Shown: positions 47,379 to 56,549 of the stretch, piece after piece
Layout of the letters: each line of letters opens with the position of its first letter
Numbering within the stretch: the stretch's first letter is position 1
Source of the DNA: Gloeobacter morelensis MG652769
GTDB lineage: Bacteria; Cyanobacteriota; Cyanobacteriia; Gloeobacterales; Gloeobacteraceae
Direction: 5' to 3'
NCBI RefSeq assembly: GCF_021018745.1
Contig: NZ_CP063845.1
Span: 558,001-622,000 of the forward strand
Length of the DNA stretch: 64,000 nt
Position numbers and translations under genes: made by a program
The notes under the pieces: model-generated
The model's database searches: none
What the model was told of the DNA's origin: nothing
What the model saw: the letters and a program-made list of their open reading frames with translations, nothing else

Positions 47379-48014
47379 TCAGGCGGGTTCGAGGCCGCAG
47401 GAGCGCAAAAGCATCGCCAACACCGAACGCTTCCAGTGTTCGTACTGTTCGGGATCGTCGAGGATCTCCGAGTAAAAACTCTGCATATATTGCATCTGGG
47501 AGAAGTACGAGTAGCACAGCAGCATCCCCGCCATCAGCGTGCGGCTCACATCGCAGTCGGGACGCAGCTGACCCTGCCTCTGGGCTACCTCGAAGTAATG
47601 AACCACCTGCTCAAAAGTCTGGCGGCGAAAACCGAGGTTGCTCAGCTGGTTGCCTTCTCCGAGTACCTCCCAGCTGATCAGCCGCACGTAGACGCGGTGG
47701 GTGGCCAGAAAATCAAAGTACGTATTGAGCAACCGCTCCAGCATCGCGGCGGGGGGCAGGTCCGTCTGCAGCACGTGGCGGCTCATCTCGATCATCGGCT
47801 TGAGGTGTTTTTCGAGCACCGCCTGGTACAGCCCTTCTTTGCTGCCGTAGTGATAGTAGATCATGCGCTTGTTGATGTGAGCGACGCGGGCAATCTCATC
47901 GACGCGCGTGCCCATGAACCCCAACCGGGCAAAAAAGTACTCCGCCGTCTCCAAAATGCGCTGGGCGGAGTTGCTGCAGGATTTGTCGGAGACCGGTTCG
48001 GGGGTTGAATTCAT
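47379..48014 (-). CDS. TetR-family transcriptional regulator
   Basis: N-terminal helix-turn-helix QRILETAEYFFARLGFMGTRVDEIARVAHINKRMIYYHYGSKEGLY, standard for TetR. The rest is helical, as for a ligand-binding domain with the TetR C-terminal pattern. The start is ATG 48014 (MNSTPEPVS), with a further upstream Met possible. 211 residues. It is first in a line with the epimerase and psbI and is divergent from mutS2. The ligand and targets are unknown. Confidence 0.9.
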   Translation of the reverse strand: MNSTPEPVSDKSCSNSAQRILETAEYFFARLGFMGTRVDEIARVAHINKRMIYYHYGSKEGLYQAVLEKHLKPMIEMSRHVLQTDLPPAAMLERLLNTYFDFLATHRVYVRLISWEVLGEGNQLSNLGFRRQTFEQVVHYFEVAQRQGQLRPDCDVSRTLMAGMLLCYSYFSQMQYMQSFYSEILDDPEQYEHWKRSVLAMLLRSCGLEPA

Positions 48015-48195
48015 TGTGGTGAGCATCGTTCTGGCGGTCCAGGTGCATCAAAAGCAATTGCCAACAGTTTTGCATACTCGGCGGTCTATCGTACGGCATA
48101 GACGCCCGGCGGCCAAAAGCGATGGCCTGTACTACGATCGATCCTGGGGGTGCGGCTCATCGTCATCTTTCACAAGCTCACCTGATTTGCCCACT

Positions 48196-50568
48196 GTGCT
48201 GCTAGCCGACCTCAGTGCTGAAACGCGCGGATTGCTGGGCTGGGCGCGCCTTTGCACTCAGCTGGCGTCCTTTGCCCAGACCAAGGCGGCCAAGGGCGAA
48301 TGCGAGGCGCTGTTGCCCTTCGAGGCGCGCAGCGAAGCCGAAGACTGGCTGCAGCGCGCCGAGGAGGCCCTGCGGCTGGCCGAGAGTGTCCCGGGCGGCC
48401 TCGCCTTTGACGGAGTGCACGACATTGCCTCCGACGTCGAGCGCGCCGAACGGGGGGGGCTGCTCACCGGTGAAGCGCTGCTGGCCCTTGCCTCGACCCT
48501 GGCAGCTGCCCGCCGCCTGCGCCGGGTGATCAAAGAGCATGGCGCCCAGGCGGCGGAACTGGCGCTGTTGGTAGCCGAAGTGCGCACTTTTCCAGAATTG
48601 GAGCAAGAAATTTACCGTTGTATCGACGACACCGGCGAGGTGGCCGACCGGGCGAGCGAGAAGTTGCGCGATCTGCGCTCGGGCCACCGGCGCTTGCGCG
48701 CCGAGATCCAGCGGATCTTGTTGCACCTGTTGCAACGGCGGGCCAACTGCTTTCAGGAAAGTCTGATCACCCAGCGGGGCGAACGCTTCGTGGTGCCGGT
48801 CAAAGTCAGCCACCGCGATCAGGTGCTGGGGATTGTCCATGACTCCTCCGCCAGCGGTCAGACGTTGTTTGTCGAGCCGATGGCGGTGATCGACACCACC
48901 AACCGCCTGGTCGAAGGGATGCGCGCCGAACAGGTCGAAATCGAGCGCCTCCTTGCAGAACTGGCCGCTCTGGTCGCTGAGCGGGCTGCGGAGTTGTTGC
49001 ACCTGCACCGGGTGCTGGTCGATCTCGACCTGGCGGCGGCCCGCGCCCGCTACGCAAGCTGGCTGGGGGCGGTGCGCCCTCGCTTCGGCGGGGGCGGCTG
49101 CAGGCTGGTACAGGTGCGCCATCCGCTTTTGGTCTGGCAGGAGCGCCACGAGCAGGGTACCCCGGTGGTCGCTGTAGATCTGCCCGTCGACCCGGCGGTG
49201 CGGGCGGTTGTGATCACCGGCCCCAACACCGGCGGCAAGACGGTGACCCTCAAGACCCTCGGCCTGGTGGTGCTGATGGCCCAGGCGGGGCTATTCGTGC
49301 CCGCCCGCGAGCCGGCGGTGCTGCCCTGGTTTGACCGGGTGCTGGCCGACATCGGCGACGAGCAGTCGATCGAGCAAAATTTGTCCACCTTCTCCGGCCA
49401 TATCCGCCGCATCGTGCGGATTCTGGCGGCCCTCACCCCCGGGGCGCTGGTGTTGCTCGACGAGGTGGGGGCCGGTACCGACCCGCAGGAAGGTGCCGCC
49501 CTCGCCCGCGCCCTGCTGGTGCACCTGGCCGAGCGGGCGGGCCTGGTGCTCGCCACCACCCACTACGGCGAACTCAAAGCGCTCAAATACACCCAGTCCC
49601 ACTTTGAAAACGCCTCGGTCGAATTCGATCTGGCCACCCTCTCGCCCACCTATCGTCTGCTGTGGGGCGTACCGGGGCGCTCGAACGCCCTGGCGATTGC
49701 CGAGCGGCTCGGGCTCGACGCGCAGGTGGTGGCGGCGGCCCAGGCGAGCCTGGGCGAGGGCGACGTCGAACTCGACCGGGTGATCGGCGCTCTGCAGGAG
49801 CAGTTGCAGGCCCAGGAGGAGCAGGTGCGCTCCACTACCCGATTGCGGGGTGAAGTCGAGCGGCTGCAGTCGGATTTGCTCAGGCAGCAGGTGCTCCTTG
49901 ACGCGCGCGAGGCGACCGCCCGCGCCCGCCAGGACCAGCAGGTGCGCGAGGCGGTGGCTGAGGCCCGCGCTGAGGTGGCCCGGGTGATCCGCACGCTCCA
50001 GCGCGGTGACGCGACCGCCCAGCAAGCCCAGCAGGCTTCGGAGGCGCTCAGGGCCATTGGCGAAGCGTACCGGGGCGAGGAGCCCGCCGCTCCGACCGAG
50101 TACCGCCCCCAACCGGGGGACAAAGTCGAGATTATTCCGCTCGGCCAGATGGGTGAAGTGCTGAGCCCTCCGGATAACGGCGATCAGGTGCGTGTGCAGG
50201 TGGGCGTGCTCAAGCTCACCGTCTCTGCAAGCCAACTGCGGCGCCCCGGCAGCCCGGCGCCCCGGCCGAAGGCGCGGCCCCCGGCCGAAGTTCCCCGTCC
50301 TCCCGCACCGCCCAGGCAAGAACCGCTGGTGCGCACCGAAGCGCAGACTATCGATCTCAGGGGGCGCCGCGTCGCGGAGGCAGAAGCGGTTCTTGAAGCG
50401 GAACTGAACCGCCAGCGCGGGCCGCTCTGGGTTATCCACGGCCACGGCACCGGCAAACTGCGCGACGGCGTCCACGAAATTCTCGAACGCCACCCACGCG
50501 TCGCCCGCTTCGAATTTGCCGATCGCACCGAGGGCGGCAACGGGGTGACGGTGGTATTTCTGAAGTAA
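48196..50568 (+). CDS. mutS2: MutS2 endonuclease/ATPase
   Basis: MutS2 family ATPase linked to recombination suppression and ribosome rescue. ABC-type ATPase: Walker A GPNTGGKT, then SIEQNLSTFSGH signature, Walker B LVLLDEVGAGTDP and the H loop ATTHYGELK. A long coiled-coil clamp follows, and the C-terminal Smr domain carries TIDLRGRRVAEAEAVLE and WVIHGHGTGKLRDGVHEIL. No ATG fits; GTG 48196 or TTG 48187 is placed so that the protein begins shortly before the conserved GWARLCTQLASFA. About 790 residues. Confidence 0.93.
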   Translation: MLLADLSAETRGLLGWARLCTQLASFAQTKAAKGECEALLPFEARSEAEDWLQRAEEALRLAESVPGGLAFDGVHDIASDVERAERGGLLTGEALLALASTLAAARRLRRVIKEHGAQAAELALLVAEVRTFPELEQEIYRCIDDTGEVADRASEKLRDLRSGHRRLRAEIQRILLHLLQRRANCFQESLITQRGERFVVPVKVSHRDQVLGIVHDSSASGQTLFVEPMAVIDTTNRLVEGMRAEQVEIERLLAELAALVAERAAELLHLHRVLVDLDLAAARARYASWLGAVRPRFGGGGCRLVQVRHPLLVWQERHEQGTPVVAVDLPVDPAVRAVVITGPNTGGKTVTLKTLGLVVLMAQAGLFVPAREPAVLPWFDRVLADIGDEQSIEQNLSTFSGHIRRIVRILAALTPGALVLLDEVGAGTDPQEGAALARALLVHLAERAGLVLATTHYGELKALKYTQSHFENASVEFDLATLSPTYRLLWGVPGRSNALAIAERLGLDAQVVAAAQASLGEGDVELDRVIGALQEQLQAQEEQVRSTTRLRGEVERLQSDLLRQQVLLDAREATARARQDQQVREAVAEARAEVARVIRTLQRGDATAQQAQQASEALRAIGEAYRGEEPAAPTEYRPQPGDKVEIIPLGQMGEVLSPPDNGDQVRVQVGVLKLTVSASQLRRPGSPAPRPKARPPAEVPRPPAPPRQEPLVRTEAQTIDLRGRRVAEAEAVLEAELNRQRGPLWVIHGHGTGKLRDGVHEILERHPRVARFEFADRTEGGNGVTVVFLK

Positions 50569-50650
50569 TGCCAGGCTGGCTATAGTACGCGCCCTGGAGG
50601 TGGAAATTGGTCATTGGGATGGGGAACGCCGCGAGTCTCGATGGCTTCCT

Positions 50651-50681
50651 CTTGGGATTGACCACCCGCGAGCGGTAGACC
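50651..50681. repeat. 31-base copy of internal cobN sequence
   Basis: Exactly identical to 53152-53182 inside cobN. On the minus strand it reads VYRSRVVNPK in the same frame as CobN, preceded by EE, so a few more residues (EEVYRSRVVNPK) resemble the chelatase. It is probably the last trace of a second chelatase-like gene or of a local duplication. Confidence 0.7.
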
Positions 50682-50729
50682 TCCTCAGGATTCGGGCACC
50701 TGCAGCAGGCGGTGGGGTGTGCCTCTTGC

Positions 50730-50883
50730 CCTGATTGACTGACAAATCTCGATTCAGCATGAATTCCCACAGTTTTTCTGCCTATTCAGTCCGCAAGGGT
50801 ACGCAGAAATGGCCTTTTTCGAGGCTCTTTCAGCATTAATCTGTGGGAAACAAGCCACTATGGCGTTGTGTCAGTCAATCAGG
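50730..50883. repeat. MITE-like inverted-repeat element
   Basis: CCTGATTGACTGACA (50730-50744) is an exact reverse complement of 50869-50883. A second, nested pair, TTCCCACAG and CTGTGGGAA, lies inside. The 154-base element has no open frame and could fold into a long hairpin. The parental transposon is not present. Confidence 0.7.
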
Positions 50884-51343
50884 TGCCTGCTACTGCTATC
50901 AATGAACCAGAAGAAGAAATTCTGACCGAGTCGACAACAGATTTGCCGTGAAGTGTGTTTTGACTCTATGGTTTATGATCTGTCGAAAAAGTCTGTGCAA
51001 ACCTTACATTCGATGATAAAGAAGCACCCCCTGAACCCTTCAGAATTAGCGAGCGACGGTCTCTTTGAAATCAGCTCGATAAACTGCCTGAGACATTTAC
51101 TCTAACGCTAGACTCACTAGTGTGGCTAAGGAAACATGGCTGTGCAGGCAATCGAGCAACAGACGCCCGGGCCGAGACTGGTTTCAGCCGGCGAGTTTGA
51201 AAAAATGGCCAGACTGGGCATCTTCGGTCACGAGGAGCGTCTCGAACTCGTCGATGGGGCAATCATCGAGATGAGTCCGCAGGGACCGCTGCACGCAGCA
51301 CTGGTGCGCCTTGTCACCAAGATTCTTAAGTAGGCTTACTGGA

Positions 51344-51814
51344 TTAAAGCAAATATCGCTTGACTGAGTGCCCTTTCTTTGCGAAGCGGTTCTCTATCGC
51401 CTCCACGAGTGCTTTTTCTAGAGCAGATTCTTCAGTAAAGCTTTTTCCTCTCAGTTCATCGTACTTCAAATGTAGCCACTCGCCCTCAATAAGGTTCTGC
51501 TGGGGGCTGTACGGTGCGATAAAAAACATGTGCAACCCTTGCCTATGCCACAACCTCCAGTGCTTCTGGATTTTCTTGCTTTTGTGAATCGATGCATTGT
51601 CCTGAACGATCACGGTCGGCTGGCCCGTCGCCAGAAAATGTCTCCAGGCTTCCCGTGCCTCCTGCTCCATAATCTTCAGATATTCCTCACTCGTAAAGTT
51701 CTTCTTGATCAGGGCATATTTGAAATCTTTGCTCGGTTCCCAAATACCCAAGATGCTCTGACGTTTCGCCGCTTCTTTGGGTTGCTTAATGTGCTTTTGC
51801 CGGCCAATCTTCAT
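51344..51814 (-). CDS. IS630 transposase, catalytic frame
   Basis: DDE catalytic half with VIVQDNASIHKSKKIQKHW (second acidic residue) and FIAPYSPQQNLIEGEWLHLK (third). The first catalytic acidic residue is upstream of the marked start, in YLDETGKDGESTVNYTW, reached only through the frameshift. The frame is open upstream to about 51915, and the ATG at 51814 is not a real start. Confidence 0.82.
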   Translation of the reverse strand: MKIGRQKHIKQPKEAAKRQSILGIWEPSKDFKYALIKKNFTSEEYLKIMEQEAREAWRHFLATGQPTVIVQDNASIHKSKKIQKHWRLWHRQGLHMFFIAPYSPQQNLIEGEWLHLKYDELRGKSFTEESALEKALVEAIENRFAKKGHSVKRYLL

Positions 51815-51867
51815 CCAGGTGTAGTTGACTGTGCTTTCCCCGTCTTTTCCCGTCTCATCCAGATACT

Positions 51868-52386
51868 TTAATCGGATGAAACCATCTTCTGCCGACGCTT
51901 TGAGCTCGTCGAGCTGTTTTTGCCTCTCCTGCCGGAGCTTTGGATCCGCTCCACCAGGACTTTTGCGTGTGCGTTTCCAGACGTAGCCATTTTTTTTAGC
52001 GCCCTGCGCAGCGGCACCGCGGACATACTGACCCCGCGCTCCGCCAAAAGCAACTCGGACAACTGCCGAGCGTTGTACGTTTGCTCGTCTTCGAGAATGC
52101 GCTTCTCAAGACAGGCCAAGTCCTCTTGCGTGCATCTTGATTTCCCGCCACGACCGGGAGCTTCATAAAGACCTTCAATGCCACCATCCCACCAACGCTG
52201 AAACGTCTCACGTATCGTCTGCTGATGGCAATGGAAGAATTCTGCGATGCGAGGTACCGTCCAATCTCTTGCGGACAATCTGAGGGCTTCAGCCCGCTGT
52301 CGAACCCGAGACGGTACCGTACTGTTCTGAGAAAGTGCGAGCAAGGCCAGGTCTTCATCGGCAGAGAGATGGATCTTATGAGGCAT
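51868..52386 (-). CDS. IS630 transposase, N-terminal frame
   Basis: Helix-turn-helix DNA-binding half: VPSRVRQRAEALRLSARDWTV, then CHQQTIRETFQRWWDGGIEGLYEAPGRGGKS, typical of IS630 transposases. The frame ends at 51868. The catalytic half continues one frame lower; in that frame the residues LKASAEDGFIRLKYLDETGK run straight into the second part. A -1 shift in the region 51885-51915 would join them. Either programmed frameshifting, known in the family, or a mutation explains this. Confidence 0.85.
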   Translation of the reverse strand: MPHKIHLSADEDLALLALSQNSTVPSRVRQRAEALRLSARDWTVPRIAEFFHCHQQTIRETFQRWWDGGIEGLYEAPGRGGKSRCTQEDLACLEKRILEDEQTYNARQLSELLLAERGVSMSAVPLRRALKKMATSGNAHAKVLVERIQSSGRRGKNSSTSSKRRQKMVSSD

Positions 52387-52812
52387 AGTCTGAAAGATGC
52401 GGCATCCTCAGTATATTCAGTTTTTCCCTATCTCCCTACTTACCGCTGCCTTCGCTCAGTTCGAAGTGTTCACCGATCGGCCGGTAAGCTTGGAAGAACG
52501 CAACCAGCCCTCGCCCGACGTGTGTGTGGCGCGCGGTGAACTGAAAGATTATCTGGAGAGGCACCCACGGCCGGAAGATCTGCTGCTGGTGGTCGAAGTG
52601 GCCGATTCGAGCCTCGGGTTCGATCTGGGTGCTAAGGCCGCTGCTTACGCCCGGGCCGGGGTGCCGACTTACTGGGTGCTGGATGTGCAGGGGCGAGCCT
52701 TGCATGTGCACGAAGAGGCGAGCTCGGACGGTAGCTGGCAAAGTATTCGGGTACTCTCCGGCCTGGACAACACCGGCTTGCCCAATGTCACCGTGAACGA
52801 TCTGACCCTGCC

Positions 52813-55800
52813 TTAGCTGCTTTCTGCCTGGGGCGCACCGCGGCTCTCAACGCTTTCCTCGGCGGAGAGCACCAGTTCGCGTAGGCGGGTGAGCAACTCG
52901 GGCGGGGCGTCCTGCCACAGCTCGCGCTGGTGGGCTTCGAGCAGCCGCTCGGCCATATCCCGAAGCACCCAGGGATTTTTGGCGCGCACAAAGTCCTGCA
53001 CCACCGGGTCAAATAGATAGCGCTCCGCCACCCCCTGGTACATAAAATCTTCGACGCAGCGGGCGGTGGCGTCGTAGGCAAACAGATAATCGACCGTGGC
53101 CGCCAGCTCAAAAGCCCCCTTGTAGCCGTGGCGCAGCATGCCCGCGATCCACTTGGGATTGACCACCCGCGAGCGGTAGACCCGGGAGACCTCTTCGCCG
53201 AGGGCGCGGACTTTCGGATTTTGAGGGCGGGAGTGATCGCCGAAATAGGTCTTCGGTTGGCGGCCCGCGAGCACCCGGGAAGCCACGGTCATCCCCCCTT
53301 GAAACTGGTAGTAATCGTCCGAATCGAGCAGGTCGTGCTCGCGGTTGTCCTGATTGTGGAGCACCGCCTGGATCCGTCGCAACCGGCGCGCGAGGGCGGT
53401 GGGGGCGGCCACCCCGTCGCCTTTGCCGGTGTAGGCGTAGCCGCTCCAGTTCAAGTAGGCGCGCGCCAGATCCGCCTCGTCTTGCCAGGCTTGCGAATCG
53501 ATGAGCCCTTGCAATCCGGCGCCGTAGGCCCCGGGTTTGGGGCCGAAGACCCGAAACAGCCCATCGCCCTCGGCCGCTTCTTCGCGCGCCGCGGCGGCAA
53601 GCGGGTTGTCCTCTTCGGGCTCCTCCAGGCGGGTCACAGCCAGCACCGCGCTATGGAACAAATCGATCAGGTTCGCGAAGGCATCGCGAAAAAAGCCCGA
53701 CACGCGCAGGGTGACATCGACGCGGGGTCGGCCGAGGGTGCCGACCGGCAAAATCTCAAAATCGATCACCCGGCGGGTGGTCCGGTCCCACACCGGCTGC
53801 ACCCCAAGCAGGGCGAGCGCCTGAGCCAGATCGTCGCCGCCGGTGCGCATCGTGCTGGTTCCCCAGATCGACAGACCAATCGCGCGGGGGTACTCGCCGC
53901 AATCTTGGGTGTAGCGCTCGACGAGTGCCTCGGCCGCCCGCCGCCCGACATCCCAGGCGCTCGGGGTGGGCAGCGCCCGCAAATCAACCGAAAAGAAGTT
54001 GCGCCCGGTAGGCAGGACCTCCGGCCGGCCCCGCGTCGGGGCACCACTCGGACCGGGCGGCACAAAACCACCGGCCAGACCATGCAGCAGGGCGGTGATT
54101 TCGTCGGTGGTGGCCGCCAGGGCCGGCGCGAGAAAGTCGCGCACCCAAGCGAGCACCGCGCAGGTGGCGGGCAAACCCTCAGGAAGCACCGGCAGTTGGG
54201 CAAGCAAGTCGTGCCCGAACGCTTCGAGCTGTTCGATCGCATCGCCCACCGTGCGGCAACCGGAGAGGGCCCTGCCGCCGTAGGGCAGGGCGCCGTCGGC
54301 TGCGAGCGGGTCAAATTCAAGACCCAGATCGCGGGCGAGGGCCTGGGTGAGGCCGGGGCGTCCGTTGCTTCCCACCCGCGCCAGGGCCGCAAGCAACCCG
54401 AGGCGTTGCTCGCCCATGGGTGCCTGGCCCAGAATGTGCAGACCGTCGCGGATCTGTGCTTCTTTCAGTTCGCACAGATAGCCGTCGGCGAGGGTGAGAA
54501 AGGCAGGCAAATCCGCTTCAGACGGAGGCTCGGCCCGGCCGAAGTCGCGGTGCAGCTGGGTCTGGCAAATGAGTTCGGCAAGCCGGGAGCAAATCACCGG
54601 CAGCCGATCGGGGTCGAGGCTGGCCGCTTCGTGGTATTCGTCTATTAAGTTTTCGAGATCGAGCAGGTCGCCGTAGGTCTCAGCCCGGGCCATCGGCGGC
54701 GTCAGGTGATCGACGATCACCGCCTGGGTGCGCCGTTTGGCCTGGGAACCTTCGCCCGGGTCGTTGACGATAAACGGGTACAGGTGGGGCATCGCACCAA
54801 AGACCGCCTCCGGGAAGCATTCCGGCCCCAGGGCGTTGGCCTTGCCAGGCAACCATTCGAGGTTGCCGTGCTTGCCCACGTGCACAATCGCCTGCGCCCC
54901 CCAGATGTCGCGCAGCCAGTGGTAAAAGGCAAAGTAAGGGTGGGGAGGCTCCAGGTCCGGGGCGTGGTAGTTAAAGGCAGGGTCGGCGTCGTAGCCGCGG
55001 GCAGGTTGGATGCCCACGAATAGATTGCCGAAGCGCACTCCGCTGACCGGCAGCCCCTGCGGGCGCACGCCCCACTCACCCGGCGGCGGTCCCCAGCGAC
55101 TGCGCACCTGCTCCTGCACCGCCATCGGCAAAGTCGCAAAAAAGCGTTCGTAATCGTCAAAAGGTACCCACTGCCCGAGCGGGCGCCAGTCGAAGCCCTC
55201 AGGGTCGTTGGTCAGGCCCGCCGTCAGCTGTGCCATCAGCGCGTCGCCGTCGGCAGGCAGCGCCCGAGGGCCGGTATCGTAGCCGGCGGCGGCGAGGGCG
55301 GCGAGGATGGCGGCGCAACTGGCGGGAGTGTCGAGGCCGACGCCGTTGGCGAGCCTGCCGTCGCGGTTGGGGTAATTGGCCAGCACCAGGGCGATGCGGC
55401 GGCGAGGGACGGGCGTGCGGCGCAATGCCACCCAGCGCTCCGCCAATGCCGCCACGAAGGCCACCCGGTCCGGCTCCGGCCGGTAGCTGCTCAGCGGTGC
55501 TTCGAGGGCCGCGGCTACCGACGCGGTGTGCTTAAAGGAGACGGCGCGGCTGACAATGCGGCCGTCAACCTCCGGCAGAGCGATGTTCATCGCCACGTCG
55601 CGCGCCCCGAGCCCGGCGGTACCGGCCTGCCACCCATCGCGGGTGCAGCCTGCGAAGATTGCCTGAAGCACCGGCACGTCAAGGGCCGCCCAAAGCTCCG
55701 GCGGCTCTACCCCCTGCGAGGCATCGGGCAGGCGGGCCAGCGAAAAACTGGTCGTGTTAATCAAACACTGCACATCCGCAAGCAGCGATTTGAGCTGGGC

Positions 55801-56517
55801 TGTGGCCTCCGGATCGCGCAGCGAATTGACAAAAATCGGGCGCGCCTGCAGATCGCGTGCGTCGAGCGCCGCGCACAGCGCATCGACGGCCGCCGTGTTG
55901 CCGCTCAACAGGTGGGCGCGATAAAAAAGCACCCCCACCGGTGCTCGTCCCGGTCGGGGTGCACCTCCCCATTCGTACAGGCCGCTGCGGGGTGTTTCCA
56001 CCGGCGGGCCAGGATCGAACGCGCTCCCCAAAGCACAGTCGCAGAGCAGTTGCAGAGCGCGACCGAGATTGAGCGGACCACCGGCGCGGCAGTAGCGCCA
56101 GAGCCGTTCGGCCACCGCCAGATCCACCGTCGAGCACGCGAGCAACTCCAAATCGGGCTGCTCGTCGCCCGGCAACACCGCCAGAGCGATACCACGTTCG
56201 CGCGCCAGCGCGCAGACCACCTCCAGCCCGTAGGACCAGTAAGCCCGGCCGCCCAAAAGCCGCAGCACGATAGCCCGGCTGTGGGCCAGGACCGTCTCGG
56301 CGTAGTGGTCGATAGCCACCTGCTGAGATAGCTGCAGCAGGCTTGCCGCCCGCACGGGGCCCAGCCCAACGGGCAGATGCTCAAGGGCGGCGGCGAGCGC
56401 CTGAATCTCGGTATCGGCTGCGCTCAAAAAGACAAGCGGCGCCGCCGTTTGCTCAATCAGGGTAGTCCCCTGGTCTTGCGGTTGCCAGCTGCCCGCCGTT
56501 GCCGAAGTGCGATGCAT
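52813..56517 (-). CDS. cobN: Cobaltochelatase subunit CobN
   Basis: Large subunit that inserts cobalt into hydrogenobyrinate a,c-diamide in aerobic cobalamin synthesis, related to ChlH. Characteristic parts include IVHVGKHGNLEWLPGKANALGPECFPE, WGTSTMRTGGDDLAQALALLG, GRPRVDVTLRVSGFFRDAF and the C-terminal VVNPKWIAGMLRHGYKGAFELA. 1,234 residues, full length. It follows a LuxR-type regulator by 32 bases and ends overlapping uma2 on the other strand. CobS and CobT are not in the window; in cyanobacteria ChlI and ChlD may serve instead. No cobalamin riboswitch fits upstream, as the regulator gene occupies the space. Confidence 0.94.
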   Translation of the reverse strand: MHRTSATAGSWQPQDQGTTLIEQTAAPLVFLSAADTEIQALAAALEHLPVGLGPVRAASLLQLSQQVAIDHYAETVLAHSRAIVLRLLGGRAYWSYGLEVVCALARERGIALAVLPGDEQPDLELLACSTVDLAVAERLWRYCRAGGPLNLGRALQLLCDCALGSAFDPGPPVETPRSGLYEWGGAPRPGRAPVGVLFYRAHLLSGNTAAVDALCAALDARDLQARPIFVNSLRDPEATAQLKSLLADVQCLINTTSFSLARLPDASQGVEPPELWAALDVPVLQAIFAGCTRDGWQAGTAGLGARDVAMNIALPEVDGRIVSRAVSFKHTASVAAALEAPLSSYRPEPDRVAFVAALAERWVALRRTPVPRRRIALVLANYPNRDGRLANGVGLDTPASCAAILAALAAAGYDTGPRALPADGDALMAQLTAGLTNDPEGFDWRPLGQWVPFDDYERFFATLPMAVQEQVRSRWGPPPGEWGVRPQGLPVSGVRFGNLFVGIQPARGYDADPAFNYHAPDLEPPHPYFAFYHWLRDIWGAQAIVHVGKHGNLEWLPGKANALGPECFPEAVFGAMPHLYPFIVNDPGEGSQAKRRTQAVIVDHLTPPMARAETYGDLLDLENLIDEYHEAASLDPDRLPVICSRLAELICQTQLHRDFGRAEPPSEADLPAFLTLADGYLCELKEAQIRDGLHILGQAPMGEQRLGLLAALARVGSNGRPGLTQALARDLGLEFDPLAADGALPYGGRALSGCRTVGDAIEQLEAFGHDLLAQLPVLPEGLPATCAVLAWVRDFLAPALAATTDEITALLHGLAGGFVPPGPSGAPTRGRPEVLPTGRNFFSVDLRALPTPSAWDVGRRAAEALVERYTQDCGEYPRAIGLSIWGTSTMRTGGDDLAQALALLGVQPVWDRTTRRVIDFEILPVGTLGRPRVDVTLRVSGFFRDAFANLIDLFHSAVLAVTRLEEPEEDNPLAAAAREEAAEGDGLFRVFGPKPGAYGAGLQGLIDSQAWQDEADLARAYLNWSGYAYTGKGDGVAAPTALARRLRRIQAVLHNQDNREHDLLDSDDYYQFQGGMTVASRVLAGRQPKTYFGDHSRPQNPKVRALGEEVSRVYRSRVVNPKWIAGMLRHGYKGAFELAATVDYLFAYDATARCVEDFMYQGVAERYLFDPVVQDFVRAKNPWVLRDMAERLLEAHQRELWQDAPPELLTRLRELVLSAEESVESRGAPQAESS

Positions 56518-56549
56518 AGAGGGCTAGCTTAGCACGCCCGCCCGCTGAC

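Larger units (their letters stand above)
50569..51135. other. Gene-free relic zone between mutS2 and uma2
   Basis: About 570 bases without a supported gene. It contains a 31-base copy of cobN sequence (50651-50681) and a 154-base inverted-repeat element (50730-50883). The rest is A+T-rich, with the uma2 ribosome site (AAGGA) at its end. It looks like an accumulation site for insertions and deletions. Confidence 0.65.
51329..52440 (-). mobile_element. IS630-family insertion sequence in uma2
   Basis: 1,112 bases flanked on both sides by TA (51327-51328 and 52441-52442), the target duplicated by IS630/Tc1-type elements. The ends AGTAGG and CCTACT are inverted repeats; inner matching is poor. 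The transposase is on the minus strand in two frames. Confidence 0.9.
51136..52816 (+). pseudogene. Uma2-family endonuclease gene split by an IS630 element
   Basis: The 5' part (51136-51328, MAVQAIEQQTPGPRL to LVRLVTKIL) and the 3' part (52443-52816, TAAFAQFEVFTDRPVSLEERN to VNDLTLP) belong to one Uma2 (DUF820, PD-(D/E)XK-like) gene. Removing the element and one TA gives an uninterrupted frame of about 188 residues, the normal length. QPSPDVCVARGELKDYL and LLVVEVADSSLGFDLGAKAAAYARAGVPTYWVLDV are the family core with the acidic residues. No other lesion is visible, so the insertion appears recent. AAGGA precedes the ATG. Confidence 0.9.

Noticed and set aside
53128-54648. 506-codon open frame on the plus strand
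   Set aside because: It lies wholly antisense to cobN, whose protein is clearly conserved; the frame is a product of high G+C codon use.
56518-56549. Cobalamin riboswitch before cobN
   Set aside because: Only 32 bases separate cobN from the upstream gene, too few for such an element.
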